Of a stretch of 58,565 nucleotides of DNA, positions 28,319 to 35,808 are shown one piece after another. The notes under the pieces are model-generated. The model ran no database searches, was not told where the DNA came from, and was given only the letters and a program-made list of their open reading frames with translations. Origin of the DNA: Mycobacterium sp. 852002-51961_SCH5331710. GTDB taxonomy: Bacteria; Actinomycetota; Actinomycetes; Mycobacteriales; Mycobacteriaceae. How positions within the stretch are numbered: position 1 is the first letter of the stretch; each line of letters begins with the position of its first letter. The DNA lies in the NCBI RefSeq assembly GCF_001665535.1, contig NZ_LZSQ01000061.1:1-58565 (forward strand). Reading direction: 5' to 3'. The translations under genes were made by a program, and so were the position numbers.

Positions 28319-28330
28319 TGACCCCAGTCA
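28319..28330. promoter_or_regulatory. Operator-like site TGAC-ccca-GTCA
   Basis: Minus-strand reading TTGACTGGGGTCAG, 44 bp upstream of paralogue B, overlapping a possible -35 (TTGACT, 17 bases, GATGCT). Second of the three related sites; adjacent to the TetR stop codon. Confidence 0.6.
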
Positions 28331-28335
28331 ACAAA

Positions 28336-28935
28336 CTATCGGGCTTCGATACCCCGCAGGGTGCGTGTCACATAGTCGTCGAGCATGGAGCTCTGCGTGG
28401 GCCATTCGTGCGTGGTCGTCAACAATGCGTAAAGGCCCAGCAAGAAGAACACCGCACTGTTCATCGGGTCGACGTCGGGGGCAACCCGGCCTGATTTCTG
28501 TGCCCGCTCGATCTCCTGGGCGACCCTGACGATGACCGGATGCTCGTTGCTCTCGTCCGCGGGGCGTGTCTGCGAGAAATGCAGGGCAAGAAAGTCTTTG
28601 AACAAGATCGCCCCGAGACGGCGTTCCAGCCCCAGAACGAGTTGAACCGCCTCGTCGAGCACGGCGGATAGGTCGCGAGCCGAATCGGCGTACCGACCGA
28701 GCTGTTTGGCGATGCGCTCCTCTTCGCGACGCTCCAGTTCGAGCAGCACATGTTGCTTCGTCGGGAAGTGGAAGAAGAACGTGCCGTGCGCGACCCCGGC
28801 CGCGGCGACGATCGCGCCCACATCGGCCTCGGCCATGCCCGACCGCTTGAACTCCGCAATGGCCGCGCCCATCAACCGCTCGCGCGTCTGTAAGCGTTTG
28901 GCCTCGCGCGCTGAGGGTTTGTCCACCACTGCCAT
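28336..28935 (-). CDS. TetR-family regulator
   Basis: 199 residues. The HTH spans about residues 20-60 (MGAAIAEF, then GAIVAAAGVAHGTFFFHFPT, ending KQHVLLEL). The C-terminal helical domain should bind a small ligand, and its length is typical. ATG 28935 is chosen; the frame extends to 29346 across the divergent promoter and SDR, which is a shadow. Divergent from the SDR at 29008 with palindromes at 28949-28967 and 28977-28992 between. It probably represses itself, the SDR-DapB unit and the membrane-protein promoters through TTGAC-N4-GTCAA sites. Confidence 0.87.
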   Translation of the reverse strand: MAVVDKPSAREAKRLQTRERLMGAAIAEFKRSGMAEADVGAIVAAAGVAHGTFFFHFPTKQHVLLELERREEERIAKQLGRYADSARDLSAVLDEAVQLVLGLERRLGAILFKDFLALHFSQTRPADESNEHPVIVRVAQEIERAQKSGRVAPDVDPMNSAVFFLLGLYALLTTTHEWPTQSSMLDDYVTRTLRGIEAR

Positions 28936-28948
28936 GCCCCGACGATAG

Positions 28949-28967
28949 CAATACCGACCGGGTATTG
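28949..28967. promoter_or_regulatory. Inverted repeat CAATACC-N5-GGTATTG
   Basis: Seven-base perfect arms next to the TetR start. The half CAATACCG also appears in both direct repeats at 9912 and 10021. Could be a second regulator's site, distinct from the TTGAC palindrome. Confidence 0.5.
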
Positions 28968-28976
28968 ACACGTGTG

Positions 28977-28992
28977 ATTGACTGCAGTCAAT
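28977..28992. promoter_or_regulatory. Perfect 16-bp palindrome ATTGACTGCAGTCAAT
   Basis: Lies between the divergent TetR and SDR genes. A plus-strand promoter is suggested by TTGACA at 28965-28970, a 17-base spacer and TCAATT at 28988-28993, so a bound repressor would cover the spacer and -10. Strongest of the three TTGAC-N4-GTCAA sites. Confidence 0.7.
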
Positions 28993-29007
28993 TTCGGAAG
29001 GAGTTCG

Positions 29008-29796
29008 ATGGCGCTCGAACAGTTCAACCTCGACGGGCAGGTGGCGATCGTCACCGGAGCGGGCAAGGGGGTGGGACAGGGGATCGCGAGGGTCCTCGCC
29101 GAAGCAGGGGCCACCGTCGTCGGCACCGCACGCACCGAATCCGACATCGTGGCAACGATCAAGGGCATCGAGGATTCGGGCGGTAAGGGGCTCGCCCTGG
29201 TGGCCGACGCCATCAGCCGTCCGGACGGCGAACGTGTGGTGGGCACGGCGATGAAAGAGTTCGGGCGCATCGACATCCTCATCAACAATGTGGGTGGTTC
29301 GACGTTCGGGTCGTTTCTCGACATCACCGACGAGGACTTCCGGCACACGTTCGACTGGTGTGTCACGTCAGCGTTCATCATGAGTCAACTCGCCGCCCGT
29401 CACATGATCGAGGCCGGACACGGCAACATCGTCAACATCTCCTCGGGATCAGCACGTTTCGGCATCCGCGCGCTCACCTCGTACTGCGTCGCCAAAGGTG
29501 GGCTCGAAGCGCTCACCCGGGCGATGGCCCAAGAGTTGGCGCCGAAGATCCGCGTCAATGCCATCGCACTCGGCTCGTTCGCCACCGAGGGACTGCAATC
29601 CGGTCTCGACATGATGCCGGGGGCGCTGGACACGATGCTCTCCCTCACGCCCCTGCATCGACTCGGCAACGTCGAGGATCTCGGTCGGCTCTGCGTCTAC
29701 CTGTCGACCAAGGACTGCTACGCGACCAACGCCATCTTCCACGTCGACGGCGGAATCGAATCGAATAACCTGCCGCTGCCCATACCCGACTACTGA
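29008..29796 (+). CDS. SDR oxidoreductase
   Basis: 262 residues, classical SDR: TGAGKGVGQGIA (cofactor), NNVGGSTFGSF, NISSGSARFGIRALTSYCVAKGG with the Ser-Tyr-Lys triad, and HVDGGIESNN at the end. It oxidises or reduces a secondary alcohol with NAD(P). GGAAGGAG ends five bases before ATG 29008. First gene of the unit divergent from TetR and followed after 12 nt by a DapB-like gene, mirroring the DapB-like genes of the minus-strand operon. Confidence 0.88.
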   Translation: MALEQFNLDGQVAIVTGAGKGVGQGIARVLAEAGATVVGTARTESDIVATIKGIEDSGGKGLALVADAISRPDGERVVGTAMKEFGRIDILINNVGGSTFGSFLDITDEDFRHTFDWCVTSAFIMSQLAARHMIEAGHGNIVNISSGSARFGIRALTSYCVAKGGLEALTRAMAQELAPKIRVNAIALGSFATEGLQSGLDMMPGALDTMLSLTPLHRLGNVEDLGRLCVYLSTKDCYATNAIFHVDGGIESNNLPLPIPDY

Positions 29797-29808
29797 TCGA
29801 GGCGTGCA

Positions 29809-30882
29809 ATGCGAAGAGTGGTCCAGTTTTCCACCGGAAACGTCGGTCAGCACTCACTTCGGGCGCTCATCGGCCGTCCCGACATCGAACTCGTCGGCGT
29901 CCACGCCGCCAGCCCCGAGAAGGTCGGGCGCGACGCGGCCGAGTTGTGCGGCCTGGCCGATCCGTCCGGCGTCATCGCCACCGACGACATCGATGCGCTG
30001 ATCGCGTTGAAGCCGGACTGCGTTGTCTACACCGCCCTCGGTGAGACGCGTCCGATGGAAGCCCTCGAGCAGATGTCGCGGTTCCTGTCCGCTGGGATCA
30101 ATGTCGTCGGGACGTCGATGGTGTGGCTGGTGACGCCGCGCCAGGCCGACGACTGGCTGCGGGGACCGTTGGAAGATGCCTGCGCGAAGGGCAATTCGTC
30201 GCTTTACGTCAACGGGATCGACCCGGGGTACTCGGGCGACACCGCGGTGCTGGCTGCGCTCAGCCTCGCGACCCGTGCGGAATCGGTCACCGTCCGGGAG
30301 GTCTTCGACTACGGCAACTACGACGACTATGAGTACACCGGCACCGCAATGGGTTTCGGCAGCAAGCCAGGCGACGACCCCGCGATGGCCTTCTTACCGG
30401 GCGTCATCACCGCGATGTTCGGTGGGCTGGTACGCAACATCGCCACCCACCTTTGTGTCGAACTCGACGACGTCACCGAGCGTTTCGAGCCGTGGTACAC
30501 CGACAGGCGAATCGAATGCAAGATGATGACCGTCGAGCCCGGCGGGATGGCGGGTGTGCGCTTCGCAGCCGAAGGCATCTGCGCCGGCTCCCCCGTCATC
30601 ACCGTCGAGCACACCACCCGGCTCACCCCCGCGGCCGCGCCGGACTGGGAGTACCCACCGGACGGACACCTCGGGGTGCACAAGGTGATCATCGAGGGTG
30701 AGCCGCGCGTCGAGATCAACACCCTGCTCTCGCACCCGGTTCTCGACGTCACCGAGGCGGGCTGCGTCTCGACCGCGGCCCGCGTCGTGAACGTCATCGA
30801 CTGGGTGTGCCGGGCCCCCGCGGGCCTGATCTCAATGGAGGAGATCCCGCCGTCGGAGATGGCTCGCGGCCTGATGTGGTGA
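29809..30882 (+). CDS. DapB-fold NAD(P)-dependent oxidoreductase (third paralogue)
   Basis: 357 residues beginning MRRVVQFSTGNVGQHSLRAL; LVGVHAASPEKVGRDAAELCG, DCVVYTAL and NVVGTSMVWL follow the same plan as the genes at 20270 and 21384. It is more diverged from those two than they are from each other in the first 60 residues. Coupled to the SDR and controlled from the same divergent promoter. Role inferred only: a dehydrogenase step in the same pathway. Confidence 0.8.
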   Translation: MRRVVQFSTGNVGQHSLRALIGRPDIELVGVHAASPEKVGRDAAELCGLADPSGVIATDDIDALIALKPDCVVYTALGETRPMEALEQMSRFLSAGINVVGTSMVWLVTPRQADDWLRGPLEDACAKGNSSLYVNGIDPGYSGDTAVLAALSLATRAESVTVREVFDYGNYDDYEYTGTAMGFGSKPGDDPAMAFLPGVITAMFGGLVRNIATHLCVELDDVTERFEPWYTDRRIECKMMTVEPGGMAGVRFAAEGICAGSPVITVEHTTRLTPAAAPDWEYPPDGHLGVHKVIIEGEPRVEINTLLSHPVLDVTEAGCVSTAARVVNVIDWVCRAPAGLISMEEIPPSEMARGLMW

Positions 30883-30892
30883 CCCGCCGAGC

Positions 30893-32155
30893 CTATGCCT
30901 TCGCGAGCTGCTTCTGCTCGTAGAGCCGCGCCCACTCCTTACGGGGGCGAATCGAGACGTCGACGTCGGTGGCCTTGGCGCGCAACGCCCCTGCTGTCGC
31001 CTGCTCCTTCGGTGTGAGCTTGAACGGATCCCAGCTGAAGAACCGGCACGAGTTCTCCCAGGTGATCTTGTTGATGTCTGAATCGGACGCACCGGCCGCA
31101 TTCAGTTCGGCGAGCACCTGTTCGGGCGCATCGGGCCAGAAGCAGTCCGAATGCGGGTAGTCGCATTCCCACGCAATGATGTCGATGCCGATCTCATGAC
31201 GCAGCTTCAGCGACGTCTTGTCGGTGACATAGCAGGCCAGCGAATGCTCGCGGAACACGTCGGACGGCAGCTTGTCCCCGAAGTCACGTCGCAGCCACTT
31301 CTGGTTGGTGTAGTGACGGTCGCTGCGGTCGAGGTAGAACGGGATCCAGCCGATACCGCCTTCGGAGAACGCGAATTTCAGGTCGGGGTAGTTGCGCATC
31401 GCCGGACCCCACAGCAGATCCTGCGCGCACATCGCCGACACCTGGGTGGCGAGGATGATCAGGTTGTCGATCGGGGCGTTGGGCGCCATGCTGATCGCGC
31501 CGAAACCGGTGCCGATGTGCAGGCACATCACCACGTTCTCGTCGGACAGGGTCCGGAAGACGGGGCCCCAGTACTCCTCGTCGTGATAGCTCGGAAGACC
31601 CTCGAGGTGCGGCAGTTCCGGCATCGTCACCGCACGACAGCCCTTCGCGGCGACGCGGCGGATCTCGTCGCACATGGCCTCCGGATTCCAGGTCGGCAGG
31701 ATTGCGATCGGGATGAAGCGGTCGGGGTATGAACCCGCCCACTCGTCGATGTGCCAGTCGTTGTAGGCCGACACCATCACCAGGGTGGCCTCTTCGCGGT
31801 GCATGTTGAGGTGTCGTGCGGAAAACCCGGTGAACGTCGGGAAGCACATCGAGGCCAGGATGCCGTTGCGGTTCATGTCGCGGACGCGCTCGTGCACGTC
31901 GTACACGCCGGGCCGCATCTCGGCAAAGCCGGCCGGATCGCGGCCCCACTCCTCGGCGGGCCAGGACACCACCGCGTTCAGCCCACTGACCCCCTGCGGG
32001 CGGCCCTGATACATCCATTGGTCGACGCCCTTGTCGTCGGTGACCACGATCGGCGCCTCGTCCTTGTACTTGGCCGGAACATGCCGAAGAAACATGTCGG
32101 GCGGTTCCACCACGTGGTCGTCGATGCTCACCAGAATCAGGTCGTCAACGTTCAT
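30893..32155 (-). CDS. Amidohydrolase-2 family metal-dependent hydrolase
   Basis: 420 residues. N-terminal SIDDHVVEPPDMF supplies the D-x-H metal-binding start seen in the ACMSD/amidohydrolase-2 group (PF04909-like). CLHIGTGFG carries a second histidine, and DIIAWECDYPHSDCFWPDAPE a C-terminal Asp-x-x-His-x-Asp segment with the usual catalytic aspartate region. Such enzymes do hydrolytic or decarboxylating steps in ring and lipid catabolism and are abundant in mycobacteria. Convergent with the DapB-like gene (10-nt gap), divergent from AraC (24 nt). Confidence 0.85.
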   Translation of the reverse strand: MNVDDLILVSIDDHVVEPPDMFLRHVPAKYKDEAPIVVTDDKGVDQWMYQGRPQGVSGLNAVVSWPAEEWGRDPAGFAEMRPGVYDVHERVRDMNRNGILASMCFPTFTGFSARHLNMHREEATLVMVSAYNDWHIDEWAGSYPDRFIPIAILPTWNPEAMCDEIRRVAAKGCRAVTMPELPHLEGLPSYHDEEYWGPVFRTLSDENVVMCLHIGTGFGAISMAPNAPIDNLIILATQVSAMCAQDLLWGPAMRNYPDLKFAFSEGGIGWIPFYLDRSDRHYTNQKWLRRDFGDKLPSDVFREHSLACYVTDKTSLKLRHEIGIDIIAWECDYPHSDCFWPDAPEQVLAELNAAGASDSDINKITWENSCRFFSWDPFKLTPKEQATAGALRAKATDVDVSIRPRKEWARLYEQKQLAKA

Positions 32156-32179
32156 ACCTCAGTAGTACCGTCTAGCACC

Positions 32180-33031
32180 GTGACCGTCTCTGCGCTATCG
32201 GACAGAGGTTTGGCCGAACCGGCCAAACTGGCCGGCGTCCCCACCCGCCGGGTCATCGACCTGCGGCGAGGCGGGCGCGCGCTGGGCGGCAGCTATCTGT
32301 ACGAGGGTGACGCGCTGATCACCGGTTGGCACTCGCACGACGTGCACCAGATCGAGTACGCGCTCGGCGGGGTTGTCGAGGTCGAAACCGACTCGGCGCA
32401 CTACCTGTTGCCGCCCCAACAGGCGGCTTGGATTCCGGTCGGGCTCGAACATCAGGCCACCATGAACCCCGACGTCCGGACCGTAGCGGTGATGTTCGAT
32501 CCGCAACTGATCCCGCACGCTGGCGAGCGGGCACGCATCCTCGCGGTGTCGCCGCTGATCCGCGAGATGATGGTCTACGCGCTGCGCTGGCCGATCGACA
32601 GGCCGGAAGGCGACGAGATCTCCGATGCGTTCTTCCGCACCTTGGCAAACCTGGTGGCCGAGGCGCTCGACCACGAGGCGCCGTTGAGCCTGCCCAGCTC
32701 CGAACACCCGATCGTCGCCGCCGCGATGGCCTATACCAAAGAGCATCTGGACGGGGTGAGCGCGGACGAGGTGAGCAGGGCGGTTTCCGTATCGGAGCGG
32801 ACGCTGCGGCGACTGTTTCAGGATGCCGTCGGAATGCCATGGCGCACATACCTTCTGCACGCTCGGATGCTCAAGGCCATGGCGTTGCTCGCCGCACCGG
32901 GGCAGTCGGTTCAGGAGACGTCGTCGGCCGTCGGCTTCGACAGCCTCAGTTCGTTCACCCGGGCCTTCACGCAGTTCTGCGGGGAGACGCCGACGAGCTA
33001 CCGCAAACGGGTCGGCGGCACCTCGCTGTAG
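32180..33031 (+). CDS. AraC-family transcriptional regulator
   Basis: 283 residues. The N-terminal cupin-like sensor includes WHSHDVHQIEYALGG and HYLLPPQQAAWIPVGLEHQ; the C-terminal domain has two HTH motifs (VSRAVSVSERTLRRLFQDAVG and ETSSAVGFDSLSSFTRAF, with GETPTSYRK). GTG 32180 is used; the longer frame from 31751 runs antisense through the amidohydrolase. Probably regulates that divergent amidohydrolase; the 24-nt gap means the promoters overlap. Confidence 0.88.
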   Translation: MTVSALSDRGLAEPAKLAGVPTRRVIDLRRGGRALGGSYLYEGDALITGWHSHDVHQIEYALGGVVEVETDSAHYLLPPQQAAWIPVGLEHQATMNPDVRTVAVMFDPQLIPHAGERARILAVSPLIREMMVYALRWPIDRPEGDEISDAFFRTLANLVAEALDHEAPLSLPSSEHPIVAAAMAYTKEHLDGVSADEVSRAVSVSERTLRRLFQDAVGMPWRTYLLHARMLKAMALLAAPGQSVQETSSAVGFDSLSSFTRAFTQFCGETPTSYRKRVGGTSL

Positions 33032-33034
33032 ACG

Positions 33035-33664
33035 TCAGGATTGGTGGCGCATCTGCCCATCACGCAGGAGGGAGTCAGTGGCCTCTTGCCACCGCCGCAA
33101 TTGTGTCGGCGTCTCGAGCGGTTCGGGAAGATGACGCTCGATGTGGGCGCGCAGCACCCACGCCCCGAGCGCCAGCACCAGCGGATTCAGCGTGCCCCAG
33201 ATCGGATCGAGATCCGGTCGGGTCAGGTTCTGCTCGGCGCGCACCTGCCACCGCTCGGCACCGATGTCCGCCAACGCATCGAATACCTCCCGCCCGAGCG
33301 CGCTGCCGTCGGTGAGCGCGCGGCCGACGTACGCCACCACATCCGGCTCGTCGGCGACCAGCGACGTCACCCTGTTACCGATGTCGGCGATGGAATCTGC
33401 CGGCGGTTCGGGAATGGGTTTCGCGAGCGCGGAGGCCATCACACCGAGCACATGTTCGTCGACGGCCTTGATCAAGTTCGCCTTGGTGTCGAAATGGTGT
33501 TGCACCAACCCGAGCGAGACACCCGCTTCCGCCGCGACCGCGCGCAGCGACGTCGCGGACGTGCCCCGGTCCGCGAAGCATTTCAGTGCCGCGTCACGAA
33601 TCCGTTCGACGCTCGGACGCTGATCACCACCGGAGGCGTACCGATCCGTCCGTACCGCCGTCAT
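33035..33664 (-). CDS. TetR-family regulator next to whiB
   Basis: 209 residues: RIRDAALKCFADRGTSATSL then RAVAAEAGVSLGLVQHHFDTKANLI is the TetR HTH. ATG 33664. Divergent from the WhiB gene; the 120-nt gap has an 18-bp palindrome at 33727-33744, the obvious operator. Tail-to-tail with AraC, 3 nt apart. The ligand is unknown. Confidence 0.85.
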   Translation of the reverse strand: MTAVRTDRYASGGDQRPSVERIRDAALKCFADRGTSATSLRAVAAEAGVSLGLVQHHFDTKANLIKAVDEHVLGVMASALAKPIPEPPADSIADIGNRVTSLVADEPDVVAYVGRALTDGSALGREVFDALADIGAERWQVRAEQNLTRPDLDPIWGTLNPLVLALGAWVLRAHIERHLPEPLETPTQLRRWQEATDSLLRDGQMRHQS

Positions 33665-33726
33665 CGATACCCGCGGGCGAGAGAGTTCACCCCCACACCC
33701 TAGCCACTGCCGAAGTGTCGCCAGCA

Positions 33727-33744
33727 ACGATACACGTGTATTGT
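33727..33744. promoter_or_regulatory. Operator-like palindrome with core ATACACGTGTAT
   Basis: A perfect 12-bp core (33730-33741) extends to 18 bp with one mismatched pair. It is located between the TetR gene and whiB, 40 bp upstream of the WhiB start, suggesting TetR represses or autoregulates there. Confidence 0.6.
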
Positions 33745-33783
33745 CGGCCGAGTCGCGGACCGCACGACCGAGAGGAGACGCAG

Positions 33784-34098
33784 ATGCCCGCCGACGAACG
33801 GCCGACCGGCAGGACGGCGCGCCCCTTTTCGGTCGGCGCATTGCAGAACGCTCCGATCGGCGCCTGCGCCCAGGACCCCGACCGATGGGCCCTAGGGGCC
33901 GACGACGGCGCCAAGGAGTTGTGCCGGACATGTCCGCGACGCTGGCTCTGTGCGCGGGAGGCGTGCCAAACGCCGGGGGCCGTCGGGGTATGGGCCGGCA
34001 TCCACATCCCCGACACCGGCCGGTCACGCCAATTCGCATTGCGGCAACTGCAGTCGCTGGCCGAACTCAACGGGTTCACGGTCCGAAAGGCGGGCTGA
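33784..34098 (+). CDS. whiB6: WhiB6-like iron-sulfur transcription factor
   Basis: 104 residues. Four cysteines C28-X18-C47-X2-C50-X5-C56 ligate a [4Fe-4S] cluster, and GVWAG is the WhiB beta-turn. The stretch CAQDPDRWALGADDGAKELC and RTCPRRWLCARE, then the tail SGR/GRSRQFALRQLQSLAELNG, agree best with M. tuberculosis WhiB6 as I remember it (CTQDPDRW, CRACPRRWLCAR, AFALGQLRSLAERNG). WhiB6 senses redox/NO and controls ESX-1 genes, but no ESX-1 gene is here, so it may be a WhiB6 paralogue. GAGAGGAG precedes the ATG. Confidence 0.78.
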   Translation: MPADERPTGRTARPFSVGALQNAPIGACAQDPDRWALGADDGAKELCRTCPRRWLCAREACQTPGAVGVWAGIHIPDTGRSRQFALRQLQSLAELNGFTVRKAG

Positions 34099-34189
34099 AC
34101 CGGGTCTTTTCGGGCGCGGGTTTCACGGCGGTTGCCAGTGGGCAACCTCAGCACAACCGTCCGTAACCGCGAGCCAACAGGAGACCTCG

Positions 34190-34408
34190 ATGCGCGAGCG
34201 CGCCCTCGCCCCCGCTGACAATCCGGCCGCCGAAGCGCTCGCCACCACGGGCCTCTTCCTGATCTTCACCGCGATCATCGCGGTCGCGGTCGGGCTCGCG
34301 AGTTGGGGTGCCTCCGACGCGCCGCTGGCCGCCACCGCCGGTGTGGTCGCGGTCTTCAGCTTCACCGCCAGCATGGTCTGCTTCGGCAAGCAGAGCCGGG
34401 ACGACTGA
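34190..34408 (+). CDS. Small two-helix membrane protein
   Basis: 72 residues with two predicted membrane helices (about 18-38 and 46-64) separated by a short SWGASDAPLA turn. AGGAG lies upstream of ATG 34190. No recognised family. It sits in a 345-nt gap between whiB and an SRPBCC gene, same strand, and could be co-transcribed with whiB. Confidence 0.65.
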   Translation: MRERALAPADNPAAEALATTGLFLIFTAIIAVAVGLASWGASDAPLAATAGVVAVFSFTASMVCFGKQSRDD

Positions 34409-34443
34409 GCCCCCTCGCCGCGGGCCTGCCATGATGGCCAGCT

Positions 34444-34932
34444 ATGGCCCGCTGGTATCCCCTTCTCTCCGCCGACGCCGACTTCCTGGTGTCAGCACCC
34501 CATGTCTTCCGCTACGAGAAGCGTTTCGCCGCGACGCCGGAACGCGTGTGGGAGTCGCTGACGTCGGACGAATCGCTGGCGGCGTGGGGGCCGTCCATCA
34601 AGGACGTCACCTGGACCTCACCGCGCCCCTTCGGCGTCGGCACGACTAGGGACGTCACCGCTCCCGGCGGGGCCGTCATGCGCGAGCGCTTCTTCGCATG
34701 GGACGAGGGCCGGCAGAAGTCCTTCTACGTATACGAGTCGACGCTGCCGCTGTTCAAACGGTTCGCCGAGGACTACCTCGTCGAAGCGGAGGGCCGGCAG
34801 ACGCGGTTCACCTGGGTGGTCGCGATCGAACCGAAGAGGGCCGCGAGCCTGCCGGTCGCGGTCTTGGCGCCTCTGCTCAGAGCCGGATTCGGGCGCGTAC
34901 CCAGCGGCGGGCAGAAGTACTTCGCCGACTGA
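34444..34932 (+). CDS. SRPBCC (polyketide cyclase/START-like) protein
   Basis: 162 residues. FRYEKRFAATPERVWESLTS followed by DESLAAWGPSIKDVTW is the beta1-alpha1 entry of the SRPBCC fold, with RERFFAWDEGRQKSFYVYES in the sheet and a hydrophobic C-terminal helix (ASLPVAVLAPLLRAGF). These proteins form a cavity for hydrophobic ligands. Ligand unknown; it stands alone before the tRNA. Confidence 0.75.
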   Translation: MARWYPLLSADADFLVSAPHVFRYEKRFAATPERVWESLTSDESLAAWGPSIKDVTWTSPRPFGVGTTRDVTAPGGAVMRERFFAWDEGRQKSFYVYESTLPLFKRFAEDYLVEAEGRQTRFTWVVAIEPKRAASLPVAVLAPLLRAGFGRVPSGGQKYFAD

Positions 34933-34983
34933 ACGCGGCCGTCGGATCACGACGCCGGCGCAGAAGCCGCCGATCGGCGTGGG

Positions 34984-35065
34984 TGCGCGAGGGGGGACTC
35001 GAACCCCCACGTCCACAGGACAATGGCACCTAAAACCATCGCGTCTTCCATTCCGCCACTCGCGC
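34984..35065 (-). tRNA. tRNA-Leu (anticodon UAG)
   Basis: On the minus strand GCGCGAG pairs with CTCGCGC as the acceptor stem, ATGGT/GCCAT is the anticodon stem with loop TTTAGGT (anticodon TAG), a variable arm typical of class II tRNAs follows, and GGGGG-TTCGAGT-CCCCC is the T arm. Discriminator A; CCA is not encoded. Confidence 0.93.
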
Positions 35066-35101
35066 ATGGGCCGTCCAAGGGTAGCGCGGTACCGTTGGAA
35101 G

Positions 35102-35479
35102 GTGTCCACTACACGGCGTAGGAGGCCGGCGCTCATCGCCTTGGTGATCGTCGGCGCCGCCGGCTGTCTGGCGTTGGCGTGGTGGCAGTGGACCCGCTTC
35201 GAGTCGGCCTCGGGCAGCTTCCAGAACCTCGGCTATGCGATGCAGTGGCCGCTGTTCGCCGGTTTCGTCGTGTACGCGTATTACAAGTTCGTGCGCTACG
35301 AGGAGGCACCACCCCTGCCGACGAATCGCGACATCACCGAGATCCCTGAGGACCTGCTCCCCCAAAAACCCGCAGCGTCAACCCGCTTCGACGACGACGT
35401 CGACGACCCCGCACTACGCGAGTACAACGCCTACCTGGCCGAGCTCGCGAAGAAAGACAAGGAACACCCGGCCACATGA
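35102..35479 (+). CDS. lprD: LprD-like membrane-anchored protein
   Basis: 125 residues from GTG 35102. The first hydrophobic helix ends in VGAAGC, close to a lipobox; a second helix (MQWPLFAGFVVYAYYKFV) follows, then a charged cytoplasmic tail ending with repeated Lys/Glu. Position next to the DUF3817 gene and the rdgB-rphA cluster matches Rv1343c (LprD) of M. tuberculosis. The presence of a second helix argues it may be a two-pass protein rather than a lipoprotein. Overlaps the next gene by 4 nt. Confidence 0.75.
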   Translation: MSTTRRRRPALIALVIVGAAGCLALAWWQWTRFESASGSFQNLGYAMQWPLFAGFVVYAYYKFVRYEEAPPLPTNRDITEIPEDLLPQKPAASTRFDDDVDDPALREYNAYLAELAKKDKEHPAT

Positions 35480-35808
35480 CCGAGCAGCCGATCACCTCCG
35501 CCGAAAACATCCGCAAGGCACTTCTGGGCTACCGAGTGCTGGCCTGGACGACGGGCATCTGGCTCATCGCGCTCTGCTACGAGATGGTGATGAAGTACGT
35601 CTACCACGTCGAGGGTCTGAACTGGATCGCGGTGGTCCACGGCTGGGTGTACTTCGTGTATCTGCTCTTCACCGCGAACCTCGCGGTCAAGGTGCGCTGG
35701 CCGATCGGGAAGACCGTCGGGGTTCTGCTCGCCGGCACCATTCCGCTCGTGGGCATCATCGTCGAGCAGGTTCAGACCCGCGAGATCAAGGAACGCTACG
35801 GTCTGTAG
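35476..35808 (+). CDS. DUF3817 integral membrane protein (Rv1342c-like)
   Basis: 110 residues with three membrane helices: ALLGYRVLAWTTGIWLIALCYE, IAVVHGWVYFVYLLFTANLAV and IGKTVGVLLAGTIPLVGIIVE. Glu and His in VYHVEGLNW and VVHGW are typical of DUF3817 proteins. Function unknown. The 3' end overlaps the convergent MFS gene by 23 nt. Coupled to lprD by an ATGA overlap. Confidence 0.82.
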   Translation: MTEQPITSAENIRKALLGYRVLAWTTGIWLIALCYEMVMKYVYHVEGLNWIAVVHGWVYFVYLLFTANLAVKVRWPIGKTVGVLLAGTIPLVGIIVEQVQTREIKERYGL

